Shown here: one piece after another, positions 51,633-61,424 of the stretch | Layout of the letters: each line of letters starts with the position of its first letter | Numbering within the stretch: the first letter of the stretch is position 1 | DNA from: Cesiribacter sp964504565 | GTDB lineage: Bacteria > Bacteroidota > Bacteroidia > Cytophagales > Cyclobacteriaceae | Direction: 5' to 3' | Assembly: GCA_964504565.1 (NCBI GenBank) | Contig: CAZDEY010000006.1 | Coordinates: forward strand, 124,001-188,000 | DNA: 64,000 nucleotides | The notes under the pieces: generated by a model | Told to the model about the DNA's origin: nothing | Database searches by the model: none | What the model saw: the letters and a program-made list of their open reading frames with translations, nothing else | Position numbers and translations under genes: made by a program

Positions 51633-53756
51633 TTATATTTTTGCCAACTCGCTGAGCGATAACCTAATTTGCCAGTAGGGTACTGCCCCGCCTAAGCTAT
51701 CATAAATGGGCTTCAGGCCGGACTCCCCTTCCTGAGCATCTACTACTACTTTAACTGTACTGACAATTGCGGCCGGCAACCAGGGGCGTAGGCTTTCTAT
51801 TTTTCGCTGCTCGTACAGGGCAGCTATGTGCGAGTATATGGTTTCTACCTTAACGTTGCGCTGCTCAGCAACCTGATCGGGGCTATGGCCTTCGGTGAGT
51901 AGCCTTAGCGTAACCAGGTGGGTACTTCCTTCCTTAGCCTCTTGCGTTAGTTTTTGTTGGCTTCTGTATTTAAGTATTTCGTTTATAAAATCCTGCCCGT
52001 AGCATTCCCACTTCTGACGGCCAACCCCGTTTATACGCAGCATGGCCGGCTCGGTAAGCGGTTGCTGCTCAGCCATCTCGCGCAAACTCTTATCGCTAAA
52101 TATTACATAAGGCGGCACTCCGGACTGTTCGGCCAGCATTTTTCTTAGGCTGCGCAACTGCTCAAATAACTGAGGATCGTACTCCTGGGTAGTTTTAGGC
52201 TTGGCTTTTAGGGCAGGTGGCTCCTCGGCCTTATATAAACCTACCGGTTTGCCCTCAAACAAAACCGCTTTACTGCGTTCATTTAATTTTAGCTTAGCCT
52301 TTTGGTCGTAGGCAACATCTAGCAGGCCGCTGTTAATTATTTGCACTAAATAGTTGCGCCAATCGGCCACCGAGGTTGTTTTACCGGCTCCGTAGGTTTT
52401 TATTTTGAAGAGTCCTTTCTGCCGTATTTCGTCCGTATCAGCCCCGCGCAATACATCAATAAGTAAACTTAACCCTAACTCTTCCTTAGCCCGCACTACG
52501 GCTGACAGGGCCTTTTGGGCCAGTACCGTACCATCCATTTCGGTACGGGGCTGGGCGCACACATCGCAATTGCCGCAACCTTCTTCCAGCACTTCGCCAA
52601 AGTACGCCAGCAGAATACGGCGGCGGCAAAACTGGGCTTCGGCGTACTGCTGCAGCCGTTCCAGCTTGGCTTCCTGGAGTTTACGCCGCTCGTCAGTTAA
52701 ATCTTCCAGCATGCCGCGCTGTTTAATCACGTCACCAAACGAATAAAAAAGCAGGGTATCGGCCGGTTCTCCGTCACGGCCGGCGCGGCCAATTTCCTGG
52801 TAATAGCTTTCTATGTTTTTAGGCAGGTTGTAATGAATTACCCAGCGAACGTTGCTTTTGTCTATACCCATACCAAAAGCTATTGTAGCGCAAACCACCT
52901 GGATATCATCCTTCAGAAATGCTTCCTGAGTGGTTCTTCGTTCGGCGGCTGATAAGGCAGCGTGGTAGGGCTTGGCCTTGTAGCCGGCTTCGGCCAATCG
53001 TTCGGCCAGGGTTTCGCAACTGCGACGGCTTAGGCAATACACTATACCGGGCTGAAACGGCCGTTCACCCAGAAAATCCTTAATTACCTGCACCCGCTTT
53101 TGCGCCGGCAGTACGGTTAGGCTCAGGTTGGGCCTATCAAAAGAAGCAATCAGAACTTTGGGTTGCTGTAGCTTTAATTGCTCAACTATATCTTTTCGGG
53201 TGAGGCTATCGGCCGTAGCCGTGAGGGCAATAGTAGGCACACCAGGCAGCAACTGTTTTATGGTAGCCAGCTGAGTATACTCCGGCCTAAAATCGTGCCC
53301 CCAAAAGCTTACGCAGTGGGCCTCGTCTACCGCTAATAAAGTTACAGTTAATGTTTTTAGTAAGGATTGAAACTGAGAACTCAGCAGTTTTTCCGGAGAA
53401 ACATAAAGAAGCTTAAGCTTACCGCTACCGGCCTTTCGCTCAATTTCCGATTGTTCCTGCCAGTTTTGGGTACTGTTTAAATAGGCTGCCTCTACTCCAT
53501 TAGCCTTTAAAGCCTCTACCTGGTCGTGCATTAGGGCAATTAGGGGCGAAATTACCAGCGTAATTCCCGGTAGGTAAAGGGCCGGCACCTGATAGCACAG
53601 CGATTTGCCGCCGCCGGTGGGCATAAGCACTAATACATCTTTACCATCTAACACAGCATTGATAGCCTGTTGTTGTTGTTGCCTAAACTGGCTATAACCA
53701 AAGTACTGCTGTAAAATTTGCTGCAGCCGTTGTTGCCGTGCGGTTTTATTATCCAT
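51633..53756 (-). CDS. recQ: ATP-dependent DNA helicase RecQ
   Basis: The 707-residue 3'-5' helicase carries motif I PTGGGKSLCYQ (46-56), the DEAH box VDEAHCVSFWGHDFRPEY, motif VI QEIGRAGRDG, the four-Cys zinc site (C in FCRR and CGNCDVC), a winged-helix domain and an HRDC domain (about 525-600). A last 100-residue part with EGHSPDQVAEQRNVKVETIYSH is the extra helical domain of this RecQ type. It acts in recombination and restart of forks. Confidence 0.96.
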   Translation of the reverse strand: MDNKTARQQRLQQILQQYFGYSQFRQQQQQAINAVLDGKDVLVLMPTGGGKSLCYQVPALYLPGITLVISPLIALMHDQVEALKANGVEAAYLNSTQNWQEQSEIERKAGSGKLKLLYVSPEKLLSSQFQSLLKTLTVTLLAVDEAHCVSFWGHDFRPEYTQLATIKQLLPGVPTIALTATADSLTRKDIVEQLKLQQPKVLIASFDRPNLSLTVLPAQKRVQVIKDFLGERPFQPGIVYCLSRRSCETLAERLAEAGYKAKPYHAALSAAERRTTQEAFLKDDIQVVCATIAFGMGIDKSNVRWVIHYNLPKNIESYYQEIGRAGRDGEPADTLLFYSFGDVIKQRGMLEDLTDERRKLQEAKLERLQQYAEAQFCRRRILLAYFGEVLEEGCGNCDVCAQPRTEMDGTVLAQKALSAVVRAKEELGLSLLIDVLRGADTDEIRQKGLFKIKTYGAGKTTSVADWRNYLVQIINSGLLDVAYDQKAKLKLNERSKAVLFEGKPVGLYKAEEPPALKAKPKTTQEYDPQLFEQLRSLRKMLAEQSGVPPYVIFSDKSLREMAEQQPLTEPAMLRINGVGRQKWECYGQDFINEILKYRSQQKLTQEAKEGSTHLVTLRLLTEGHSPDQVAEQRNVKVETIYSHIAALYEQRKIESLRPWLPAAIVSTVKVVVDAQEGESGLKPIYDSLGGAVPYWQIRLSLSELAKI

Positions 53757-53964
53757 TTCTGCCCTTACCTAACTTCCTTTAAAAAAGAAAGCCTAATTAC
53801 TAAACCTTAAACCCGGTTACTATCGTATGAGAAACTAAGCACTAACCAATTAGCTTATAAAATTACGAAAGCCAAATTTGTTGCCCAACCCGGATATGCT
53901 AATTTATTTCGTAAACACTAAATAGGTTAGTTATTTTGTTGTTACATCACTTTTTTAAACTCTT

Positions 53965-54174
53965 ATGCTTCAGCTTATATTATACGGAATAGCTTATCTG
54001 GGCTTGGTATACTTTATGATAGTTCTGCTAAAAGGCGGCGACCGGCCTTTACCCGGCAAAGGTGGCGATGATGGCGGAATTTCTATAAATAACCTGCCCG
54101 ATCTGGACGACCTACCCCCAGGAATTACGCTGTCGGACGGTTCGTTGCCCCGCCGCCGTACTACTCGAGTATAG
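53965..54174 (+). CDS. Small single-span membrane protein
   Basis: The 69-residue product has one hydrophobic helix (LILYGIAYLGLVYFMIVLL) and a Gly/Pro/Asp-rich tail with a basic end (PRRRTTRV). I do not recognise it. The ATG, codon use and location in a spacer free of other genes support it being real. It is not linked to its neighbours, which face away or converge. Confidence 0.55.
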   Translation: MLQLILYGIAYLGLVYFMIVLLKGGDRPLPGKGGDDGGISINNLPDLDDLPPGITLSDGSLPRRRTTRV

Positions 54175-54279
54175 TGGAATAATTAGAAATTCTGAATTAG
54201 AAATTGGTTGGTGATGGTGATGATTGACTGCAACTGTTGGCAACACCCTGAATTCCTTATTTTTTAATAATAAATTAAG

Positions 54280-54633
54280 CTAAAACGCATCCTTAAAGTA
54301 AGTTATATGAGGTTCCTGGCTGCTTAGTTGCACCGAAACTATATCGAAGCGGATGGGGCCCAGCCAGTTTTGTTCTACTATAAAGGCTTCGGCACCTTCT
54401 TGTATTTTTTCTATTTTCTTATCCGCAACTGCTTCCTCTGGGTAGCCAAAACGGGGGTTGCCCCGGCGGGCTTTAACTTCAACAAAAACCAGGCAATTAC
54501 CGTCTTGCATTATCAGGTCTATTTCAGAGCGTTTGTATCGGTAATTTCGGGCTCGTAGGTGTAAACCGGCATTTAATAAATACTGCAATGCTAAATCTTC
54601 GCCTAATTTTCCGGTGGCTTGGGTATCGTTCAA
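54280..54633 (-). CDS. YraN / UPF0102 endonuclease-like protein
   Basis: The 117-residue protein has the restriction-endonuclease-like core of YraN: GKLGEDLALQYL, then the E-D-L/EVKAR site (SEIDLIMQDGNCLVFVEVKAR). The family is universal in bacteria but its role is uncertain, with suggested links to DNA processing or recombination. It faces the pgi-like gene, from which it diverges with about 145 bases between the starts. Confidence 0.9.
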   Translation of the reverse strand: MNDTQATGKLGEDLALQYLLNAGLHLRARNYRYKRSEIDLIMQDGNCLVFVEVKARRGNPRFGYPEEAVADKKIEKIQEGAEAFIVEQNWLGPIRFDIVSVQLSSQEPHITYFKDAF

Positions 54634-54778
54634 AATAAATTCTTATAACTTTAAGCCCTACAAGCATAGTTAAGTTAATATGCTACAGAAGTAACTTGCT
54701 TTTTTAAAACTGGTTATTTCCGATGTATCTTTTTGAAGACAACCTAAAACTATATACCTACCAAACTTTTTTGCCGCT

Positions 54779-55783
54779 ATGGACAAAATGAAAACCCTAG
54801 TTGAGAATTTTTCGGCCCAGCTTCGCGATGCAATTAAAATTGGCCAGCAGGCAAAAGTTAGCCCGGCTAAAGCTGAAATACGTAATATAGTAATTGCCGG
54901 CCTAGGCGGCTCCGGCATTGGCGGCAGTGTAGTAGCCTCCCTGCTAAAAGACGATTTAAAAGTACCGGTAACCGTATGTAAAGATTACGATATTCCGGCT
55001 TTTACTAACGAGCATACCTTATTTGTAGCTTCTAGTTTTAGTGGCAATACCGAAGAAACCGTAAGCGCGCTGGAAAAAGCCCTAAAGGCCGGCGCGCAAT
55101 GCGTAACCGTAACCAGCGGCGGCACTATTGGCAAAATGGCCAAAGAGAACGGAATGGATGTAATAAACATTCCGGGTGAAAGCAAAAGCCCGCGGGCCAA
55201 TATTGGCTACTCGGTGGTGCAGCTACTGTATATGCTAAACTACAAAGGCCTTATCACTAACAACTTTGAGGGGCAGGTAAGCAACCTGGCCGATTTGCTG
55301 GACAAGGAAGAAGCTGACATTAAAGCCCGCGCTGAAAAACTGGCCAACGGCATGAAGGGATATCTGCCGATTTTATACGCCGACAGCCGTATATACCCAG
55401 TGGCCGTGCGTATTCAGCAGCAGATAAACGAAAACGGCAAGCATTTTTGCCACGTGAACGAGTTTCCGGAAATGAACCACAATGAGCTGGTAGGCTGGGA
55501 ACACCCCGAGCAGGTGCTTAGCGATAGCAAAGTTTATTTTCTGCTAACCAGCTACGACAACCCCCGGGTACGCGAACGCTTTAAGGTTTGCCACGAAATA
55601 TTTAGCCAAAAAGCGGCCAACGTTACCAACATTGAAGCTAAAGGCAATACCTTGTTAGAACAGTGCTTCTACCTAATTCATTTGACCGATTGGGTAAGCT
55701 ACTTCCTGGCCCAGGCCAATTCGGTAGATCCGTTTCCAGTAGCGGTTATCGATCACCTGAAGAACGAGTTGAGTAAAGTTTAG
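54779..55783 (+). CDS. Bifunctional phosphoglucose/phosphomannose isomerase
   Basis: The 334-residue protein belongs to the SIS-domain PGI/PMI group: AGLGGSGIGGSVVASLL (residues 39-55), SFSGNTEETVSALEKA, TSGGTIGKMA and ending in the QCFYLIHLTDWVSYFLA helix. The FPEMNHNELVGWE motif has the catalytic Glu/His. It interconverts glucose-6-P, fructose-6-P and mannose-6-P in the cytosol, feeding glycolysis and sugar-nucleotide supply. It could be transcribed with lipB, 94 bases downstream. Confidence 0.93.
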   Translation: MDKMKTLVENFSAQLRDAIKIGQQAKVSPAKAEIRNIVIAGLGGSGIGGSVVASLLKDDLKVPVTVCKDYDIPAFTNEHTLFVASSFSGNTEETVSALEKALKAGAQCVTVTSGGTIGKMAKENGMDVINIPGESKSPRANIGYSVVQLLYMLNYKGLITNNFEGQVSNLADLLDKEEADIKARAEKLANGMKGYLPILYADSRIYPVAVRIQQQINENGKHFCHVNEFPEMNHNELVGWEHPEQVLSDSKVYFLLTSYDNPRVRERFKVCHEIFSQKAANVTNIEAKGNTLLEQCFYLIHLTDWVSYFLAQANSVDPFPVAVIDHLKNELSKV

Positions 55784-55877
55784 AAAGATTTGAGAGGTGA
55801 GATGTGAGATTTGAGAATGTTGAATAATCTATGGGCAAAGTCTCTAATCTCACTTCTCATATCTCCCATCTAAATTC
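55784..55877. repeat. GAGATGTGAGATTTGAGA-type words and inverted copies before lipB
   Basis: Purine-rich words (55794-55815) are followed by imperfect inverted copies (55845-55870, CTCTAATCTCACTTCTCATATC). The same kind of words is present at 11148-11175. Confidence 0.55.
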
Positions 55878-56603
55878 ATGAATCCTAATATCAACAAAGA
55901 GGTTATTCTGCAGAACCTGGGCCTGATGGATTATAAGCAGGCCTGGGATTATCAGGAAAAGTTATTTAAGGAAATTATAGACTTAAAAATAGCCAACCGT
56001 AAGCTACCGCCCCATCAGCAACAGTCCACACCTAACTACTTGTTATTGGTAGAACATCCGCATGTATACACTTTAGGCAAAAGCGGCAAACCCGAGCATT
56101 TATTACTGGATGAGGAGGGCTTGGAAAAGGCTGAGGCCAGCTACTACCCAATTAACCGCGGGGGCGATATTACCTACCACGGTCCGGGCCAGTTGGTAGC
56201 TTACCCCCTATTCGATCTTGAAAATTTCTTTACCGATATACATAAGTACCTACGGTTTCTGGAAGAAGCTGTAATTGATACTATTGATGAGTATGGTTTA
56301 AGTGGTGGCCGTATTGACGGGCTAACCGGCGTATGGATCGATTGGGAAAAGCAGGAAGACCCCCGGAAAATTTGTGCTATGGGCGTTAAAAGCAGCCGCT
56401 GGGTAACTATGCATGGCTTAGCGCTTAACGTAAATACCCAGCTCGACTATTTTAAAAACATAATTCCTTGCGGTATTGATGACAAAGCTGTAACCAGCAT
56501 GCAGGCTGAGCTTAAAAATCCGCTAGATTTAAATGAAGTACAGAATAGGCTGATCTACCATTTAAGCCGCATATTTGGGTTTAAAGTGGTAACTGGCTTA
56601 TAG
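55878..56603 (+). CDS. lipB: Octanoyl-[ACP]:protein N-octanoyltransferase
   Basis: The 241-residue enzyme transfers octanoate from ACP to lipoyl domains. The signature RGGDITYHGPGQLVAYP (residues 95-111), the Lys of MGVKSSRW and the catalytic Cys in IIPCGI are all in place. Length is normal for the group. LipA is not in the window. The start at ATG 55878 gives a short N-terminal lead typical of Bacteroidota LipB. Confidence 0.96.
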   Translation: MNPNINKEVILQNLGLMDYKQAWDYQEKLFKEIIDLKIANRKLPPHQQQSTPNYLLLVEHPHVYTLGKSGKPEHLLLDEEGLEKAEASYYPINRGGDITYHGPGQLVAYPLFDLENFFTDIHKYLRFLEEAVIDTIDEYGLSGGRIDGLTGVWIDWEKQEDPRKICAMGVKSSRWVTMHGLALNVNTQLDYFKNIIPCGIDDKAVTSMQAELKNPLDLNEVQNRLIYHLSRIFGFKVVTGL

Positions 56604-56620
56604 CTGATACTTGAAAGAAA

Positions 56621-57952
56621 TTATTTTTCATCCATTTCAATCTCCACGGTTTTCTCCACTATAGAATGGATAACGCTATCTAACTGTTGGGTAGTTGATT
56701 TTAGGTAATTAAACCATTCTCTATTTTCTAAACTGAGCTGATTTTGGTTTATAAGCTGAGTTATACCCAGTATGGTAGCTACCGGTCGGCGTATTTCGTG
56801 GCTATAGAGGCGGGCTATTTCGCTAAGGCGTTCGTATTGCCGCTGCAGCTTATCAATATTAGTAGAGTTAAAGGCTACGCCGATAAGCTTACCATCGGTA
56901 GCGTAAACCGGATAATAGCGTACCTGAAACCACAACACCAAATCATCCCTAAAATTGAGTTTAACTTTTACTTCCTGGGTTTCGCCGGTCATGGCTAGGG
57001 CAAAATTTTGTTTAAACTCGTCAACGGTGCCGGGCAGTATATAATCCAACACGCTTTGGCCTACCTCTAAATTGCGGCCGTAAATTTGGCGGGTAGTTTC
57101 TAAGGCAGCTTTGTTGTAGGAAAGAATATTCAGGTCGGGGCCAATAAGCATATTAAAGTCCGAGGTACTGTCCATTATGGCCCGTAACTTATCTTCCGAT
57201 TCGCGAATATTTTCTTCAACCTTCTTTTTTTCAGTGATATCCTTCAGAATCAGCGTTACCGAGTTACCTTCGGTAGCATACAGCGTAATTTCGTACCAGG
57301 CCCTGTGTTTGGGAAAATATTCCTCTAGGCGCAGGGCTGACGTTAACTCCTTGGCATCGGCCAGGGCGTGTTCCAGAACCCCGCTCTTCGTATTGCCGAA
57401 CCAATCCCAGAAACTGCCCCCCAATAGCTCACCGGAATCGGCATTCAACAACTTTTGCGTAGCGTAATTAGTACGGGCTATGTTAAGCGAAGAATCAAGA
57501 ATTAAAAACGAGTTAGGCAGATTATCGATTATGGTTTCAATTTGCCGAGCGTAAGCCCGGGCCTGCAAGTGGGCTTTCTCGCTTTCACTAACATCGTAGC
57601 CAATGCATACATACGCTGTTCCGTTATTTTCCTGACCGTGAACCCGGGTAACTTCCCAGTAGGTCCATAAGTCTTCTTTTCGCTCGGTAGTTTTTTTAAC
57701 CAGAATTGTTTCAATATCGCCGGGCTTATCGCAGCAAAGGCTCAACACCTCGCGCATACGGCAGGCATCTTCCGGACTGTTGGCAATCGAAATATCTTTA
57801 CCTATAAACTCATCGGATATAAATGAAAAACGCTGGGCAAACCGTTGGTTCACGTAGGTATAAATGCCATTATTGTCTAAACCAACCAGATAAATTGTTG
57901 GTGACTCAGCTAAGTGCTTAAATAGGCTACTTTGAAGACTGAATCCGTTCAT
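56621..57952 (-). CDS. Triple PAS protein ending in a DHp (HisKA-like) hairpin, no ATPase domain
   Basis: The 443-residue soluble protein has three PAS domains (about 10-130, 135-255 and 260-375) and then an HisKA-like phospho-acceptor hairpin with RLYSHEIRRPVATILG. The protein stops about 60 residues later, with no HATPase domain. It may thus be phosphorylated by another kinase, pair with one, or signal without phosphate. The gene at 58050-58982 is a shorter relative on the same strand. Which light, redox or ligand signal the PAS domains sense is not visible. Confidence 0.85.
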   Translation of the reverse strand: MNGFSLQSSLFKHLAESPTIYLVGLDNNGIYTYVNQRFAQRFSFISDEFIGKDISIANSPEDACRMREVLSLCCDKPGDIETILVKKTTERKEDLWTYWEVTRVHGQENNGTAYVCIGYDVSESEKAHLQARAYARQIETIIDNLPNSFLILDSSLNIARTNYATQKLLNADSGELLGGSFWDWFGNTKSGVLEHALADAKELTSALRLEEYFPKHRAWYEITLYATEGNSVTLILKDITEKKKVEENIRESEDKLRAIMDSTSDFNMLIGPDLNILSYNKAALETTRQIYGRNLEVGQSVLDYILPGTVDEFKQNFALAMTGETQEVKVKLNFRDDLVLWFQVRYYPVYATDGKLIGVAFNSTNIDKLQRQYERLSEIARLYSHEIRRPVATILGITQLINQNQLSLENREWFNYLKSTTQQLDSVIHSIVEKTVEIEMDEK

Positions 57953-58049
57953 GCGCCAAAACGAGGAGATAATTCATCTTCAATATACTACTTTAGACTA
58001 TATTTCTTAGTATAATTTTAATTATAAATTGAATTATACTTAACCTTAG

Positions 58050-58982
58050 CTACTCATAGTATTCCAAATTAGCGGTTTCCTGAACAATCTGGTGAATTAC
58101 TGCATCTAGCTCCTGGGTGGCGGTTCGCATATGTTCAAACCAGCTACGGTTTTCGGCAGTAAGCTGATCTATCTTAATTAATTGAAATAAACCCAAGATA
58201 GTAGCTACCGGTCGGCGTATTTGGTGGCTATGGTGGTGGGCAACATCGGTTAGAGCATTAAGCATACGCTGCTGCCTATCAATATTGCTGGAATTAAACG
58301 ATACGCCTATAATTTCACCATTGGCATCGTAGGCGGGAAAGTACTTGGAATGAAACCAGATTTTTTGGTTGGTAGGAAAGCTAATTTGTACAATTTCTTC
58401 GGAACGCATACCGGAAAGAGCCCTTTTAACGTGGCCGTAAAAATTCTCCTTAGTTCCTTCTACAATAAACTGATCGAAGTTCTCACCTATTTTAAGGCTT
58501 CGGCCGTACAGGTCTTTTATGCTGTTTTTGGCTTCATCGTTAAAGGAAAGAATCTCCAGATCAGGCGCCAGCAACATATTAATATCGGAGGTGCTATTAA
58601 TCATAGCATCCAGCCGCGACCGCATCTCCAGAGCTTCGGTATGGGCCGGATTTAAACTGGTACCAAAGTACTGCACACCTGAATTACCGTACGGCAAGGC
58701 CACCACTTCCCACGTACAAGGTTTAGAAATTGTACCGTCGGCGGCAATTAAGCTAAACGTAACGCTAAAAACTTCTTTAGGCTGTTGGGCGCATTTTTTC
58801 AGCAAACGCTCAAACTCATCGCGTTCACCGTAGGGTATATAGTCAACCAAAGTTTTATGGCTCACGTCCGGGTGGCCTAACTGCTGCAAAATTGACGGAT
58901 TGGTAAATACAACCTTTGCCTCCTCGTCCAACACAAAACTGAGGCCATTTTTATGCTTGAAAACTAATTGGTCTTTAGTCAA
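58050..58982 (-). CDS. Double PAS protein ending in a DHp-like hairpin, no ATPase domain
   Basis: The 310-residue soluble protein, starting at TTG, has two PAS domains (about 8-125 and 130-245) and a hairpin with HHHSHQIRRPVATILGLFQL. The last His is followed by Gln, not Glu, as compared with its neighbour. No ATPase domain follows. The second PAS and the hairpin closely resemble those of the gene downstream (DINMLLAPDLEILSFN against DFNMLIGPDLNILSYN), so the two arose by duplication. The 97-nt gap is compatible with an operon. Confidence 0.82.
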   Translation of the reverse strand: MTKDQLVFKHKNGLSFVLDEEAKVVFTNPSILQQLGHPDVSHKTLVDYIPYGERDEFERLLKKCAQQPKEVFSVTFSLIAADGTISKPCTWEVVALPYGNSGVQYFGTSLNPAHTEALEMRSRLDAMINSTSDINMLLAPDLEILSFNDEAKNSIKDLYGRSLKIGENFDQFIVEGTKENFYGHVKRALSGMRSEEIVQISFPTNQKIWFHSKYFPAYDANGEIIGVSFNSSNIDRQQRMLNALTDVAHHHSHQIRRPVATILGLFQLIKIDQLTAENRSWFEHMRTATQELDAVIHQIVQETANLEYYE

Positions 58983-59038
58983 AAATTGTAGATTTAAACG
59001 TACCGTTTAAGCTTAACTAAAAACTAATTGAAATTGGT

Positions 59039-59914
59039 TTAACTATTTTTACTACTGTTTTCATATACCAATTTGCCGTCTTTATTCCACTCCCGGTAAA
59101 TATAAGGCTGGAAGTCTCTTTCCCACGGGCTGTTAGGGTACCGCAACTCGCGCTTACGTTTGGCCCGGGGGCCGGGGTAGTATTCCGTCCAGATACCTAC
59201 GCGCTCGTTGTGCTGATATTCGCCTTTTACAGCCACTTGGCCGTCTTCAAAAAATAAAAAGTAATTACCTTCTTTCTGGCCATACTCAATTGGTACTACC
59301 TCTTTAAGCTTGGTAGCCTGGCGGTCAAAGTATTCAATTTCGCTTTCCTTGGGCCAGCCTTTATAGTACTTCTCTTTACTATCTAAAACGTAGTAATCGT
59401 ACATTTTTCGGTAGGTGGTCCAGCGGCCGGTTTTGGCTCCTTTATAGAATATGCCTTCCTCCAGCACCTGGCCATCGCGGCTTACTTTGTAGGGTCCGTG
59501 CAGTAGCATACCTTTATCGGCCGTGGGGTTGCCACCCCGCTTTACGCTTTTGCTTTTGTACTCGTACCAGTAAATATCGCGCACGTAAGGGTCGGGGTCT
59601 TCCCAGCTTTTTAGCAAATAGAAAAGTTCTATTTTTTCGCTATTGCCGTAGCCGCTACGGGCAAACGCCTTACGGGTTTTTATATCGAAGAATACGTTTT
59701 TCTTCTTCTTTTTTTCCTTGGGCTTATCTTCTTCCTCGTCGTCGTCTTGCAGCTTAATGCTGAGGGGCTTATCAATAGTAAGCAGGCTACTATCGGTGGC
59801 TGACACGGCCGTAGTATCGGCTGCCGGGGTACCGGCCACCGGGGCGCCGGCCACCTGGGCGTTAAGGCTACCGACGGCAGAAATGAATAAGATAAATATT
59901 AAGCAAAAACGCAT
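59039..59914 (-). CDS. Secreted MORN-like repeat protein
   Basis: The 291-residue protein has a signal peptide (CLIFILFISAVGSLNAQ), an Ala/Pro/Thr stretch, a cluster of acid then Lys (DDDEEEDKPKEKKKKKN, residues 57-73) and four or so YwqK/MORN-like motifs (LHGPYKVSRDGQVLEEGIF, GYF-like KEGNYFLFFEDGQVAVKGEY, RVGIWTEYY). These form beta-hairpins seen on many Bacteroidota envelope proteins. No more precise function can be given. Confidence 0.75.
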   Translation of the reverse strand: MRFCLIFILFISAVGSLNAQVAGAPVAGTPAADTTAVSATDSSLLTIDKPLSIKLQDDDEEEDKPKEKKKKKNVFFDIKTRKAFARSGYGNSEKIELFYLLKSWEDPDPYVRDIYWYEYKSKSVKRGGNPTADKGMLLHGPYKVSRDGQVLEEGIFYKGAKTGRWTTYRKMYDYYVLDSKEKYYKGWPKESEIEYFDRQATKLKEVVPIEYGQKEGNYFLFFEDGQVAVKGEYQHNERVGIWTEYYPGPRAKRKRELRYPNSPWERDFQPYIYREWNKDGKLVYENSSKNS

Positions 59915-59996
59915 AATTAACCCTTTAACGCCAAGGTACAGCTTTTATGGTATTGGTTGGTAATTAGTAGTTGGTAGCCAGTAGTTAGTATAAAGT

Positions 59997-60812
59997 TTAT
60001 TTAGTTTTTAGCGTATCAACTTCGGCATTTGCTGGTTTGGCAAACTGGGCATCGTTCGGTTGGGTACCGCTAAGTTGAATAGCCTCTATATTAATTTTGT
60101 AACGCAAATCGCCAATAGTATCACCGGCAAATTTGTGCCCTTCCATTACCGTAGGCAGCCAAAGCCCGTCAACCCTGGTCCACTCCGGATAAAGTAGGCA
60201 ATTATAATTTTCAGTTTTCTCGCCACTAAAGTAGGTAACTGTATAAAGTAAAGCCTCTAACTGGTAGGTTTCAGGGTTAAAGTGCGCAATGTAAAAATCA
60301 CCGGGCGAATCGCCCACTCCGGCCTCGTAGCTAACCTTCAAGGCCCGGTAGTTTTTGCCATTTAAAGTGCTTTCCCCTAAATCTTCGTAAACAATACCTT
60401 CATCGGCCAGCACAAACGGAATTGCAAAAAAATAAAACACCAAATTATGGTAAAAGCGGGGCGAAAGCTCACCGAATGCTGCAATATCCGGGCTTACCCA
60501 AACCTCCTTTCCATCCATACCTAGGGTGTAGTTGTCAGCCTCTATGCGTACCTGGCGGCTATGCAGGTTTACCAGATGAGTTTCTTGCCGCTGGCCGCCC
60601 AGGCTAGAATATATCTGGTACTGCAGGCTGCCCTGTTGTTGCCAATTAGCCAATCCGCCGTGGGCTTCCAGGGCTTTTTGCATTATGTCGGGTAATTGCC
60701 GTTGCGCCGCAATTTCGGTAGAATCGTCCGTGGCCTCTTCCTGCTTAGGGCTGGGGTTGCAGGTAAAAAGGAAGATGCTCATTAAAAGTATGTATACGAG
60801 ATTGCTTTGCAT
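59997..60812 (-). CDS. LolA-fold-like lipoprotein (DUF6503-type)
   Basis: The 271-residue protein has a lipoprotein signal (YILLMSIFLFTCNPSP, lipid Cys18). Then come a helix ALEAHGGLANWQQQGSLQY and strands as in LolA/LppX-like half-barrels that hold lipids (DNYTLGMDGKEVWVSPD, KVSYEAGVGDSPGDFYIAHF). I assign it to the DUF6503-type group from memory of this opening. The ligand is unknown. Its neighbour downstream is a second secreted protein, so a shared envelope role is possible. Confidence 0.72.
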   Translation of the reverse strand: MQSNLVYILLMSIFLFTCNPSPKQEEATDDSTEIAAQRQLPDIMQKALEAHGGLANWQQQGSLQYQIYSSLGGQRQETHLVNLHSRQVRIEADNYTLGMDGKEVWVSPDIAAFGELSPRFYHNLVFYFFAIPFVLADEGIVYEDLGESTLNGKNYRALKVSYEAGVGDSPGDFYIAHFNPETYQLEALLYTVTYFSGEKTENYNCLLYPEWTRVDGLWLPTVMEGHKFAGDTIGDLRYKINIEAIQLSGTQPNDAQFAKPANAEVDTLKTK

Positions 60813-60931
60813 TATTTACTAGTTAGTTATTTAATTTTAGGTGAAAGCTACAAGCATAAATTCAAGAATAAAAACCCAATGTTACAGAAGCAATAAACGC
60901 AGCTATAAGGGTAAGCAGTACTTAACTAACT

Positions 60932-61306
60932 TCATCCTTTACGGTTTTTTTCCAATAAATAAATAGTAGCTACTCCCAGAGTATATGCCAGCATATCCAA
61001 CCACTCAAATGAAACCCCTATGACGGTTCGGGCGGTATTATTATTTCCCAAACCCAAAAGTTCAACTACGTTTAGGTACTGCATTACCTCTACTGCGTAG
61101 GCAAATAGCAATACGCCTATACAGGCCCACTTCACAGGCAAATCAAAAAAGCTCATTACAAAACAGTACACTAGCATTACTACCAGATAATCGCCAAAGT
61201 AGGGCCGGATAAATCCATCGCGTACGTACAGGGCAATTACTACTTCAATTACAAACAGAATAACGGCTAACAGGAGGTACTTTTTGCGAAAACGGAACAT
61301 TGGCAT
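60932..61306 (-). CDS. DUF2809 small membrane protein
   Basis: From the ATG at 61306 the product is 124 residues with four membrane helices. The motifs IRPYFGDYLVVMLVYCF and GLGNNNTARTVIGVSFEWLDMLAY cut here (FEWLDMLAYTLGV) are those of DUF2809 proteins, whose role is unknown. A TTG at 61324 is an alternative start. It is a single gene, divergent from hmgA. Confidence 0.85.
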   Translation of the reverse strand: MPMFRFRKKYLLLAVILFVIEVVIALYVRDGFIRPYFGDYLVVMLVYCFVMSFFDLPVKWACIGVLLFAYAVEVMQYLNVVELLGLGNNNTARTVIGVSFEWLDMLAYTLGVATIYLLEKNRKG

Positions 61307-61424
61307 AAGTCTGTAAAATATCAATATCGGTATAAGCCGGCGGTTTTTAAAGCAGGCAAATCAAACAACTTGCAGCTAGGTTAACTTTATAAGATACGCT
61401 AGATTAGCTAAAAATACTGAAGTT

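Noticed and set aside
59039..59914. YwqK-type antitoxin
   Set aside because: The MORN-like motifs are similar, but the signal peptide and lack of a toxin gene argue for an envelope protein.
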